NCBI GenBank assembly: GCA_949361645.1
Contig: OX442415.1
Coordinates: forward strand, 10,209,071 to 10,273,070
Source of the DNA: Spongilla lacustris
Taxonomy: Eukaryota > Porifera > Demospongiae > Spongillida > Spongillidae
Direction: 5' to 3'
Length of the DNA stretch: 64,000 nucleotides
Part shown: positions 12,900 through 23,811 of the stretch, piece after piece
Layout: each line of letters starts with the position of its first letter
Position numbering within the stretch: position 1 is the stretch's first letter
Program-made: the position numbers and the translations under genes
The notes under the pieces: model-generated
Seen by the model: only the letters and a program-made list of their open reading frames with translations
Databases searched by the model: none
What the model was told of the DNA's origin: nothing

Positions 12900-13350
12900 G
12901 TCTCATTTTATTAACTATGGAATATCCTTGATTTTACTAAATATCTATGGCAACACATAGAAACGCCATTTAAAAATGGCGCCTTATTGCACCAAAACTG
13001 ATTTACTATTTTTAAAAATGGTCCCCAAATTCTTCACGACAACATCCACTTTTTTTCATATATTATATTATTTGGATAGTTGTAGAATTGTTTCAGAGGG
13101 TGGCAAAAGTTCTAACCCCCCTCTGTTCATTAGTTATAACTAATGGAATATCTTAATTAGCATGATTTTTTCCCATTTTCTGTACAAGTCTATGGAATAT
13201 CATATTTTCAGAAATGGTCCCAGAATTTTGGACGATACAAGGTGTGAAATTGCCTACATTAAAACATCATTTAGAGTAGTATTAGAGGGTGGCAAAAGTT
13301 GCAGGTCCGTTAGTTAAGTAAATAATAATCAAGTTAGTAAAAACGCCATA
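12900..13350. repeat. Diverged ~190-bp tandem duplication
   Basis: Two related units share CTATGGAATATC, AAATGGTCCC and the exact word GAGGGTGGCAAAAGTT (about 13096 and 13287). The unit length is about 190 bp. There is no coding potential; probably part of a dispersed repeat. Confidence 0.5.
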
Positions 13351-14290
13351 CATTCTCTATGGAACGTACCGCGGAATGAAATCCAAAAATTTACAAACCG
13401 CAACTTTCGTGTCCGTTGATTTCTCCATATGGTACGAATGCTGCAAGAGATATAACTCCTAGAAGTACATAGTACAGAAAGACGATGATAATCTTTCTCT
13501 CAGCAGTTCCAAAGAGTTCGGGCAATTTAGCTGACGCTCCTTCGCGGTGAATTTGTAGAATGTGTGGCTATGAATAGGTACTTGAATATTTAACGTACGC
13601 GTACCAAAAAATGATGATCTAATAACGCGATGAAAATTGTGACTGGAATTGTCTATTGAAGGTGTGCACCGTGCGGAAAAAAAAGCTTGTTTGTGTTTGT
13701 TTATCTGCAATTTTGAACTCAGCTGTGTTCCTATGGTAGTTGAGTAAGTGTACTATGAATTGATACTGTTGAAACAGATCGTATTTTCCTCGTCTAGTTA
13801 CCTACGCACATTGAAAAATAAGTACATTTTAGACATTGAACATTTTCTTCATATGTTAAGAGGCAGGGAAAAAAAACGTTTTCACCACTTAGGAAGGGTC
13901 ATAGTCTAGCTGCCTTTAAAATGGTATCAACTTTGGTTGATGCGCAAGGGGTCATACGATGGGATATGTCTATTCGTTTGATACTGGCGTCAGGCGAACC
14001 CTTATTATCTGAAAGGACCAATATGCTTTAAGAAGTGTTTTCTGGTTCTATGTCGAGCGATTCTAATTAAAAAGCACCTAATCATTTGAGAGGCAGAAAT
14101 TTTGACTTCAGTTACATGTTGCTTGAGCACTAGAAGACAAGGCATTAATTTTTCGTAACTCTTGGATGATGCGCAAGGGTTGTTTATTGGTGGTCTGGTC
14201 CCCAGACCAATATAGTGCACATGAGAGCTCGATGGAATAGGTTTAAAATTTGGTTACCAAATTGCACTTTAAATTGTATTTTATACTAAG
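13351..14290. other. Non-coding stretch with weak internal duplication
   Basis: No supported gene. Two related segments (about 13845-13990 and 14090-14190) share AGAGGCAG and TTGGWTGATGCGCAAGGG. Otherwise unremarkable. Confidence 0.35.
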
Positions 14291-15660
14291 ATGAAGACTG
14301 CAGCTGATTTGAAGAAGTGTATTGATATTTTCTAGAGTGACATCAGTGAAAATAATACCTTACAGGTGCCAATGATAAGAACTAAAGGATTGGTAATGAT
14401 CAATTTGACAAACAAGAACACCACCCAAACAGCCAAAATGGTTGCACTTCTTGATTCAGGAAATAGAATCAATGTGAATGCAATACAAAGGACCTCAATT
14501 CAGACTTCCTAACAGCAATGGCGACATTGAAGAAGAATCTAACATTTAATTGGGATACTATATTATCCAACTCCTAGGTGAACATTTCGCTCGCCTATGC
14601 AACCCTCTATTATTGACACAACACACATATCTACTGTTATAGATCTTTCTCCTACTCAAGCAGACCCAGCAATTTGTTATCCCCACTGTCTACAAAACTA
14701 AGAAGTGGTTGTAAGTACATGTACATGATTATGTGCAAGTACATGTACACGATTATTACTGAAGCAGATGTCAATATCAAATTAAAGAGAGTAGTTAAAC
14801 AAAGGCTTCAAATTCTTTTGCACAGAAATGAACAGAATGATCATAAGCTAGCTAGCTAGCTGAAGCAACTAATGGTTGATTTACTTCTGAAGTCAATTAG
14901 TAGAAAGTGCATGATGAACTAAAATGCATTACTAGTAAAGATGTGGAAAAAAAATACAGCAGGTCGCATTACTGTCTTGAATGTATAAACCTGCAGTGTT
15001 TGCCACACTATCGAGCTGTTCTTAAATAAGTAGCCGGCAGATAGTTTATGATCAGCATAGCTAGCTTGCATGGTATTATAGGTAAATTGGTAACTTGTCC
15101 ATGGATGCAACAACTGCTGCATGTATGCAAATCAAAAGATCGCGATAGCATCACATATGATAAGTCTTAGACCTGCATGGGAAAGTTACAAGTAAAATTA
15201 TCAAAACCTCTTAATTAGCTTTCTAACAAAACTGAAGATGAGCAAGACAATATTGTAAAATTTTGTATAAAACAATTAAGGTATAGAAACACATGCTGTC
15301 AAGCTACATTCCAAAAAACACTACAAAAGAAGTTTAATAACAGTGTTGCACAGAGGGCAAATCTGAGTTGTCTGTAGAGATTTCAGACCTAGCTGATGAC
15401 CAGATGATGGCTATAGTACTTCTGAAAATGGACTGTACTCAGTGTGAACACTTGTGGTTTGGTAGCCATTAGGACAAAGGTCATGTTATCAATGTAAAAT
15501 ACTTCAGAAAGTCAACAACATCTACAGTTACAGTTACCTATTGGAAATACGAAGAAACGGAGGAATAAGGAGAAGTCGTTAAAATGATATTGATTGAATT
15601 TGTAGTACACTATATTACTGGTGATCTACAGATCAACGAACCTACTATATTTTAGTAATT
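14291..15660 (+). pseudogene. Decayed paralogue of the coiled-coil gene at 40793
   Basis: It starts MKTAADLKKCIDIF where the intact copy starts MKTVADLRMLINGY, then runs into a stop. Further matches follow in the same order: a SDISENNTL and NRINVNAI region, a coiled-coil part (about 15270, KQLRYRNTC against LVALRYKYY), and the C-terminal domain at about 15430-15650 (CEHLWFGSH … VTVTYWKYEETEE … HYITGDLQINE against FEHLWYVNE … VIVFYWKSDEDEE … DYIAGNLNLSE). Many stops and frame changes make this a clear pseudogene. It shows that the two open frames at 40793-42016 descend from one gene unit. Confidence 0.75.
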
Positions 15661-16108
15661 AGAAATGTGTACTCAATATGATAGTAATGTTTGGCTTAAT
15701 AACTACTTGTTTTGCAGCAACTGTAGCAAAAAAAAGTCAAACCGTCACAATTTTTTCTTCCCTCTCGCATCACACCGCGTACACGCCAAAATGTGTGTTT
15801 GAAATGCCGCAACTTCTGAAATACTGCACCTATAAATACAAATAAGGTATCTTTTTAATGCACATATTTCCCTCTTTCATTTGATATTAAAATCGCTGCA
15901 TTTGATGCGATTTGAAAAAAATGTTGAAAACATTGTAAATAACTCCATGCAGTGCCTAATTATAAATTGTCACGGTTGCATGTTATTTAATTATAATGAG
16001 ATTGTTAATAAACTATAGCAAAATTAATGATGCAGTTGTTAAAGATTCGACAATATATCACTGCTACAAAAAATTATATCTTAATCACATCAGTATAAAC
16101 CACAACAA
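15661..16108. other. Non-coding stretch
   Basis: AT-rich; no supported gene. I looked here on the minus strand for exons encoding TM6 and TM7 of the Frizzled-like receptor and did not find them. Confidence 0.4.
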
Positions 16109-17699
16109 TTACTTTAAATAAATATTATCACTGATATTTGTATAATCATATACGTCTATAGAATGAACTAGCAGAACTGCTGAAACTGAGGTATGCCTGT
16201 AGTAATCTATACATCCAAAAGTATACTATACAAGCCTATTATCAATTTTCCGTCACACCCTGATTAGCAGCGACACTGATTTACCTTATATGAATCGTCC
16301 AGAACAATGCCAAAAGCAGCGTCACTCCAATGGGTAAAATTATGCTTATTGGCAAAACAAGTGCATAAAAGCTTGCAGGTACACTTTGTGGTAAGCATAG
16401 CAGAGGTGGGAAACGAGCGTTTACGAATCCACCTGACGCAAATGCCGCAGCGACGGGTACAACTGGTAGAGTAATTGCCAGGAGGACAACTGCTGCATGA
16501 ACATACTTCATTCGATGCAAATTCTTGAACGAATTAGCATGGAGAGGACATTTGATACCCCCAAAATAGCTATAGCAACGTGGCAAATCCAAATGATTGC
16601 AAGCAACATCAAGCAATAGAAGAAAAATGAACCTGAAACAACATCAAAGTAAAATGTCAGCGCATACACGAAACGGACCGATTTACCAGGTATTGCACAA
16701 AACGGAGTGGATTGCTTGAAGCTTTCTATCCAATCAGGGGACGTGCAGTAGAGGGCCTTTGGATCAATCCTGCTGACTGCTGCAAACACAGCTGCAAAAC
16801 AGACGAATAATAATCACACAATACTCACTGGCTAGCTAAATAGATGTTAGTGTCCTTTTTAATTCAGATCACTGCATGTATTCCGACTCACCTAAGAGAA
16901 TAGTTATTACAGTCTGGTAGAAAACCAAAATTGATGGAAAAACAAACCTATGACATCATTTATTTCAGATGTTCTTAAAACTGATTAAATTGGAACATTC
17001 ACTTACATTCTCTTATGTCTCAATGCAGATATAACCACAGTTAAGACTCCGCTAACGAGACCAACAACCACTGCCATTTGTACAAATGCATCCTCACTAT
17101 TCGTTGCATCAGTACCAGCTATAACCCAGTTGGGGCATTCAGGCAAACAGCTATTCCTGATGAATACAAAATTCTCACTGCAGTTGCTGTTCATCAGAGG
17201 TGATTGACCTGATGAACTTGGGATAGTACCTAATTAGAAGTAGAAAGGTTTGAAAGCCAATTTAAATGTACACATGTTAGTAGAACATACGATTGCAAGG
17301 ACATATATTTGGTAGCACAGAGCACTCGGGCAGGTCAGTTATTGTTGCCTTAGCAAGTGTCCATTCATTTTTGCATGTTTCAGTACTGATAGTAGTACAT
17401 TGCTCCGATGATGGAAGATACGCGGTTTGATTTCCATCACACAGTGGAAACAGGTACAGGCAGAAGAATGGCAAAGCAGCACCTCTACACTGGGGCGAAA
17501 GTAAACTTTCATACTGTTTAGCCTTATCGATTGCTTCATTTTCCATCACGTTGATGCTTGAGGAAATATACACACCCTCCTCAAGGCTCAGGGATGGAAT
17601 GCAGCTCTTATAGCCTTCAAGGTATGGGTAACATACTGATCCCGTGTTGTTGTACAGCACTGCTGTGCACTTTGCTTCAAATGCAGTAGAAGAATTTGC
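16109..17699 (-). CDS. Frizzled-like receptor: cysteine-rich domain plus five membrane segments; frameshifted, incomplete
   Basis: Minus-strand exons with matching phases: 17699-17291, 17229-17007, 16947-16892, 16791-16285, and a possible last exon 16196-16109 ending in TAA. The first carries a Frizzled-type cysteine-rich domain (CYPYLEGYKSC, QCRGAALPFFCLYLFPLCD, SSEQC, TCKNEW). The second holds NSCLPECPNWV and TM1 (AVVVGLVSGVLTVVISAL), the third TM2 (VFPSILVFYQTVITILLG), the fourth TM3 to TM5. In exon 4 the frame shifts in a five-base G run (plus 16558-16562) between TM3 and TM4; one extra G restores it. The signal-peptide exon and TM6-7 were not found. It may be a pseudogene, an incomplete gene, or carry an assembly error. 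Wnt-type binding through the CRD is known for the family; nothing here proves the ligand. Confidence 0.7.
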
Positions 17700-18800
17700 C
17701 TAGGAAAAAAGACTTAATGTGCATGAATGATTATAACTATAATTATACATGTTATACCACAATAATTATAACCCTAGGCACCAATCATGGCATTAGTAAT
17801 GATCGAGTTATGATAGTATCAAAAACCATATAATGGATATAAATTGTATGTACTTTTCTATTTTCAGGCATTGCGTCATTCCTGCAAGAGCTGAGGGAGA
17901 GAAAGGAGTCAAAATTGTATGTTCTCTAACAGGGAGGAAAGGGTGCTGACAGTATGGAATTCATGGTGGTCATATCCTTCGAAGCTACAAGGCTGTTAAA
18001 TGAGCTGGCAGCCATGCACTACCAGGAAATGGCCTGATGGGGAAGCAACACCTGCCAGCTGCCATACTGACAGTGGCAATAAAGTCTGCAGGTGAGTGAG
18101 CCTGAGATTTAAAAAAAAAATCGAATCCTATCTTTTGCAACATAAATATAATGCTGTTAGATATTTATAATTACTCAGTAATGTTCTAAATATTATCTCT
18201 AATCACTTTCCCCTTCCTTTTTATGCCACCATTGCCTTCAAATCCTAGGTACATAACTCTAACCCAGTAGTAACCGGCATCAGGAATGTTAACATGATGG
18301 CTCAGGTATTAGAATGGATGGTGTCATAATCTAATAGTAATAATAGTAATATTGTACTGAAATGAATTACATTGCCGTATGTCAATTGTGCTAATGAGGT
18401 AAAATACTCAGGTGTTGCTGGCACACGCTTTGACTGTGATAGCCCATGAATTTATTGGTGTATCCTGTTATATAGGATATTAACATATCTATTATAAGAT
18501 TATAAGAAATATAAATATTAAATCATACACAGTTGAAACATACATCTAGATCATGACAAATTTAGTAGTATGCTTTATATCCAAGTCTGCTTAGATTCAA
18601 AGCAGTTTGTTTATGGCATACATTTTAGGACCTAAAACAAATGATGCCCAAATTTGGGCACGTTCACATGTTGATATGACATGTTTTACTGTCTCTCGTT
18701 TCCAAACCATAGAAAAGTTATTTAAATAAGTTCTGTGTGCATGAGCATGAAGATCACTCTGATCATTTAGTACTCAACAGGAGAAGAGGGGGGGAAGTGT
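17700..18800. other. Stretch without a supported gene
   Basis: The 5' exon of the Frizzled-like gene should lie here on the minus strand but no signal peptide is evident. On the plus strand a segment ending …AAGTCTGCAG|GTGAGTGAG at about 18091 looks like an exon end but has no long frame. About 18215-18260 (CACCATTGCCTTCAAATCCTA) resembles an arm of the palindromic element at 22472. Confidence 0.35.
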
Positions 18801-18803
18801 GAT

Positions 18804-19290
18804 AGCATGGGTGTACAGGGGAGGGTGTACAGGGGAAGATGTACATGGGAGGGTGTACATGGGAGAGGTGTACAGGGGAGGGTGTACAGGGAAGGGTCAC
18901 GGGTGTACAGGGGAGAATGTACAGGGGAAGGTGTACAGGGGAGGGTGTACGGGGGAGGGTGTACAGGGGAGGGTGTACAGGGAGGGTATACAGGGGAGGG
19001 TGTACAGGGGAGGGTGTATGGAGGAGGGTGTACAGGGGAGGGTGTACAGGGGAGGGTGTACAGGGGAGGGTGTATGGGGGAGGGTGTATGGGGGAGGGTG
19101 TACAGGGGAGGTTGTACAGGGGAGGGTGTACAGGGGAGTGTGTACAGGGGAGGGTGTACGGGGAGGGTGTACAGGGGAGGGTGTACGGGGAGGGTGTACG
19201 GGGGAGGGTGTATGGGGAGGGTGTATGGGGGAGGGTGTACAGGGGAGGGTGTACAGGAGGGGAGGGTGTACGGGAGAGTGTATAGAGGAG
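18804..19290. repeat. 14-15-bp minisatellite GTGTACAGGGGAGG
   Basis: About 33 tandem copies of GGTGTACAGGGGAGG with variants (GTATGGGGGAGG, GTACGGGGAGG). Strand asymmetry is strong: the plus strand has almost no C outside the TACA word. Overlapping open frames in all three phases are repeat artefacts. Confidence 0.95.
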
Positions 19291-19599
19291 TGTTTATCTG
19301 GCGTGCTTCAGTACGATATAGCTGTGAACACTGTACATTATAATCCGTAGAGGTGACAAAGCTAAATTTACTGATGATAAATGCTTCTATGGATACATTC
19401 CGTGCAATTAAAAACGTTGCCGCAATGGATGTATTTATAATACTTCTAACGGCTAATTATTTGGGCTAAATGCATTACTGATCATGAGTCTACTGACGCG
19501 AGATGAAGCTGTTACAACCAGGGCTGCCGAAAGTCAGGGCAGGCTCCGGCCTGTGACCTGAAGGTCAGGCCAGGGCTACGGCGTGAAGTCGACTTGCAG

Positions 19600-19857
19600 G
19601 CCGAATAAATACAGCATGCAGCCAATGATGAAAAATGCAACCGCTTGGGCTGGGTTTGTATTCCCTTAACAGTGGAGACGCATGGTTGCTGGGGAGGAGA
19701 AGCGGGCAGTTGTCTTGACAGACTCGCCACACGAATAGCCACTCGAACTGGCTGTCCCAAGTCTTCAGCAGTGTCAGGGCTATATGGAAAATTGAGCATT
19801 ACCCTGGTCAGGGCCAACGCTAGGGCTTTACTGGCTAGGTCGGCTTCATTTTTATAA
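19600..19857 (+). pseudogene. C-terminal fragment of a reverse-transcriptase retroelement protein
   Basis: In one frame the sequence reads …KCNRLGWVCIPLTVETHGCWG … CPKSSAVSGLYGKLSITLVRANARALLAR. This is the region following the polymerase in a retroelement protein common in sponges and cnidarians (a plain 'uncharacterized' reverse transcriptase in databases, from memory). A TAA lies in frame at 19606. The same domain recurs at 48511-48810 (-) and 54465-54610 (+), and a polymerase core lies at 37996. Confidence 0.65.
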
Positions 19858-20427
19858 TGACTATAAGTGTAGGTTATAAGACACTGAGTATTGATTATTC
19901 ATAATGCATAAACATTATCGAGAGTTACGTATAACGGGACTCTTATCAATTGGATAGCTTAGCTCTTTGTCATCGTCGAACAAGCAGTCCAAAACGAGCA
20001 GTTTCGCGTTTGTTTGATGTCATAAAACCGCGTGGTTGTGGAGAACAAAACGTTTGTTTAAACTCGTACCCAGTCCCACCGTATATCTCGTTCTTTTTCT
20101 TCTTGACCACGCATAACTCGAGATAGGAACACTTCTAAGAAATAAAAATCACACCAATAGCTTCAGAATTCACTGGCATTCTCGCTTCAGTGGTCAAAAT
20201 GTATCGAGGTTACATTGTATATATCGGTGGTAAGTACACTACATGTACATGTAATCCAATGTGAACGGTCTGGGCACTACACCTATTAGTGGTAATTAAC
20301 CTAGTGAAATTGTGGCACGGCACTACCACTATTTACTCGAGCCAGAACTAACCGGTGAGGTCTTCACCGGAACCTCGAGCCTAAACTAAACTTTAAAGAG
20401 ACAACGATACAACGAACATTCAGCGAC

Positions 20428-22174
20428 CATGAAGAGTGCAGAACATCGGGACGATTCCATCGCTTCTCCTTCGGCGAAAAGAATGCGATTCCAAAAACGC
20501 ACGACCAACAGCCAAACATGCTGCTGGAAAAAATGCTACCGCAGGGGTAATAGGCTTGGAAAGCTACCAAAACCAATAGGTACGCTCGAATTCAACTGGG
20601 TTTGATCATGATGTACATCAGTCAATTATGGTCTCCCCCACACCCCCTAGTACGGGCACAGAACGGGCATTTGGACGGAGATTGACTATAGGATTTTTGC
20701 CCCAGGGGAATTATCCATGATGTCGCATGGCGCAGGAAATTTATGCGGGCGTCTCTTCTGCTGCTCCACATAGTATGTAGGGGATTTGAATGGCTAGAAT
20801 GCCCAAGGGGTTGGGGATTTGAAAACCGCAATCTTCAAATCCCCACCTTTGCCCCATCTGTGCCCGCACTGGGGGGGGGCCGGGACTGGAGTGGGAGTCC
20901 ATTGATAGAGGTCAGAATTCATTGTGTACGTGGGAAAACCTGTTAACCTTGCCCTGTCATCAATATATAAGAGGTCTGCCCAGGTCAATTTAACAGTTTT
21001 AACATGGCTTCTATTTATACATGTACATGTACATGTAGGTATTTTGTAGATACATGTAATTGTAATTTCATTGCATGTGTTCATTTTCTGTACCTTTTAG
21101 CTTCTCCCTGTATGAACCAAACAAAGCATACTGAGGGAATATAAAGGTAGCCTAGTAGCATTATGTTAAATGGGCGAAATGATGCCTTTTGCAAAATCCA
21201 CACATGGTTAGCACAAAAGGTCAGCTGTTTGTGAAGTTAGTGCAGGTGCTTTGCTTAACAAGGCTGCATAGAAAAAAATAGGTGAATTTCTACATGATAT
21301 TCGTGCTATTGATGCAATCAAAATCACAGAACCTTTCTTTTGTGATGCCTCTTACAACCACATAGGGAAGCTTGGTACCCTAATGGTAAGTGTGTGTAAT
21401 GGCAAACGAGATACCTGCATACCTTTATGTACCCTACTCCTCCTCTTATACCTACTACTACCCCTACCCCTCCCAATACTTACCACTACCCTTACAATTA
21501 CCCCTACTCCTCCCCTTACCTACCACCATGGGCGCCCCCAGCATTTCTGGAAGGGTGGGGCCAGGATAGGGTAAGGGGGCCACATTTGACAGCCAAATAT
21601 TACTATGGGGGTGTTGTATGCTTTAGGCCGATTCAGCGGGGGGGGGGGAGGGCATGGCCCCCCTGGGGGCGCCCATGACCTACTCCCTACCCCTACTCCT
21701 TCCTTTACCTACTACTACCTCTATCCTCCCCTTACCTACTATTCCCCTGGTGCATGGAGTGAGGTGACCTCAATGGTCACGTGTGTAATGATGAGGAATT
21801 CACTGATACACTATACTGTCAGAGTATGAAACATATCTACATGGATACTGTTCACAAGTTGAGTTGACACAGATCTCTTTAATTTACATAACACTCAGGG
21901 ATTTACCGCTCCCACCCCCTATCCACCCCCTACCCACCCCCTGGTTTGCCCCTAATTTGACTAATCCACCCCCTAGTTTATATGTGCCATGTCAAAATAA
22001 AACTGCATTTAATGGTGCAGAGGGAAGGCTTTTATTTTTGCCCACCCCCAATACTGTTATATATTCCGAAACCCACCCCCTGTTGCAAACTTGGCCGTAA
22101 ATCCCTGTCACTGTAATAAAGGAAGAGATGGTGGACACTCCTGTGGCTGTCATGAGTATCAAGAGAGCCAGAGA
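20428..22174 (+). other. Putative unidentified multi-exon gene (two or three candidate exons)
   Basis: Candidate first exon: ATG at 20428 in a good context (GCGACCATG), peptide with a basic stretch SPSAKRMRFQKR that could be a nuclear signal, ending near 20547 before GTAATA. Candidate middle exon about 21281-21387, peptide EFLHDIRAIDAIKITEPFFC…, between AAAATAG and GTAAGTGTG. Candidate later exon about 22120-22174 with EEMVDTPVAVMSIK before GTAAAT. No family is recognised, phases were not all reconciled, and a 151-bp element lies between. It may be three unrelated accidents. Confidence 0.2.
21527..21677. mobile_element. 151-bp GC-rich miniature inverted-repeat element
   Basis: The ends are exact 15-bp inverted repeats: CATGGGCGCCCCCAG at 21527 and CTGGGGGCGCCCATG ending at 21677. 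ACCTAC occurs on both sides but with a 3-bp offset on the left, so the target duplication is unsure. A left end of the same family (GGCGCCCCCAGCATTTCTGG) lies at about 26395, and related ends lie at 58095 and 58291. Confidence 0.75.
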
Positions 22175-22471
22175 GAGTAAATGTACTAATACTGAGTATA
22201 ACATTGTTTATGTACTGAACAATATTATGGTTATGACATGTAGATATATACCAAGTTCAGATTGTAGCTGAGTGATCAGTGTTTCTCTATGGTATCATAA
22301 TTGCAACGTCGGAGGATGGTCCTTTTTGCATTTTAAAATGCAAAGTATTCTCTTTCCACTATTGGGGTATACATGTATACATGTACATGTAAGATTAATA
22401 GTGATGAAATGTCTGTTGCTAAGTGAATATATTTAGATGTAGCATTGAAAGCAAGAATAAAAAGCAATGAA

Positions 22472-22764
22472 ACAAGTAAATAAAAACATTCTCTATGAGA
22501 AAGTTGGTGGTACATAGGATTTGAAGGCAATAGTGGTGTAAAAAGTAGGGAAACATGGGTTGAATGATAAGGAAAAACGAAATAGTCCTATATTTAGCAC
22601 ATGCATGAACAATGTATTGTCCTGCAATGTGTGCTGGGCTAAATATAGGACTATTTCGTTTTTCCTTATCATTCAACCCTTGTTTCCCTAATTTTTACAC
22701 CACTATTGCCTTCAAATCCTATATACCACCAACTTTCTCATAGAGAAAGTTTTTATTTACTTGT
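22472..22764. mobile_element. 293-bp near-perfect palindromic element
   Basis: Two arms of about 135 bp (22472-22605 and 22630-22764) are near-perfect inverted copies, starting ACAAGTAAATAAAAAC and ending with its complement. It would fold into a long hairpin. Diverged relatives sit at about 43198-43400 (GTAAAAAGTAAGGAAAT … TTTCCTTAACAATTGC) and 62925-62990. No coding content. Target duplication not resolved. Confidence 0.75.
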
Positions 22765-23330
22765 AGAATTATAATTGGGACAGTTCACGCGAAAATGATA
22801 ACTCGCTTTTATATTTATAATGTTATAAAATTTCCTTATGTTTGAATCGCTATAACTTCCCAACGGTTTAGGCTATCCACTTCATATTTACAACACTTCA
22901 TACCACACCATTTCTCTATGGTAAAATACATTTTGGTGTCTTGCACTTGCTTCGTACCAGTACTGCAACGTTCTATACCCCACCGGGTTCAAACCCGCCA
23001 TAACTTTCTGTAGGAGTAATCAAATCGCTTCAAATTCGGTTTATAGGTAGAGAGGTCGTATACCTATCGATTTTTTCTGTTCGCTAATTTTTATCAAATC
23101 CGTTACGGAGATACAGTGGAGCAAAGTTGGTACAAGTTTCCCGCTCGAATCGCGCCATTGTACGTGCTTCCATTCATCGAAGACATGAATATGCAACTAC
23201 TTCCTGTGGGCTGAGACTTCGATAACTTATAGCCACACCTATACTGCACTAAAGTCCCTGTCACTGTTGTTATTCGTTGTTCTTCGGTGTAGATAAACGA
23301 CATGGCGACGTATCAAACTACTGAAGACGA
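22765..23330. mobile_element. Diverged member of a dispersed non-coding element family
   Basis: It shares ordered words with the palindromic elements at 55503-56285, 39560-40160 and 63009-63475: ACCATTTCTCTATGG, RTCAAATCCGTTACGGAGATA and CCCGCTYGAATCGCG. These words occur in the same order, so the stretch is probably an old half-copy. No gene. Confidence 0.45.
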
Positions 23331-23560
23331 GCTAGTAGTACTTCATTCGGCGGACGTTGTCGAGCTGTACGAATGCGACGACCGATATTAAAGATACACA
23401 CACAATCAGTGAAGATGGAAAGATTGAGAACGGTAGTGATGACGGTCGTCCCACTGAAGATGCTGGTTGTAGGGAGTAGGTAGCCCCTAAATCACTAAAG
23501 GAGCCTCCAGCCCCACCCCCACTTACGGGGCTATAGCCCCTTCACTGAAAAGTGGACTTC

Positions 23561-23799
23561 ATAGCCTCATGCACATTGCAAATCCAGACAGCAGCCCCAC
23601 ATAACCATCCGATGCCATGCAGAGCCACCAGCCAACTAGCAGTACCTGTGGAACCACCTGCCCATATCAGGCACTACACAGGGGCCACCAGCTAACCAAT
23701 GGGGTCAGCCTCCACAATACCAATGGTGACACCAGCCACATGGATTTGGCATGCAGCCCCCACAATTTCAGGGGAGTCGTGAACTACATGCACTTGTAC
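23561..23799 (+). repeat. Left arm of a ~237-bp inverted repeat pair
   Basis: It runs from ATAGCCTCATGCACATTGCA to ATGCACTTGTAC. Its reverse complement recurs at 29752-29986 with only a few differences. The pair encloses about 6 kb of satellites and diverged repeats. Confidence 0.85.
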
Positions 23800-23811
23800 A
23801 TGTTGTATTTG

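Noticed and set aside
18799..19350. Three overlapping GEGVQGRVYRG-type open frames
   Set aside because: 14-15-bp minisatellite; three frames open at once is a repeat effect, not a glycine-rich protein.
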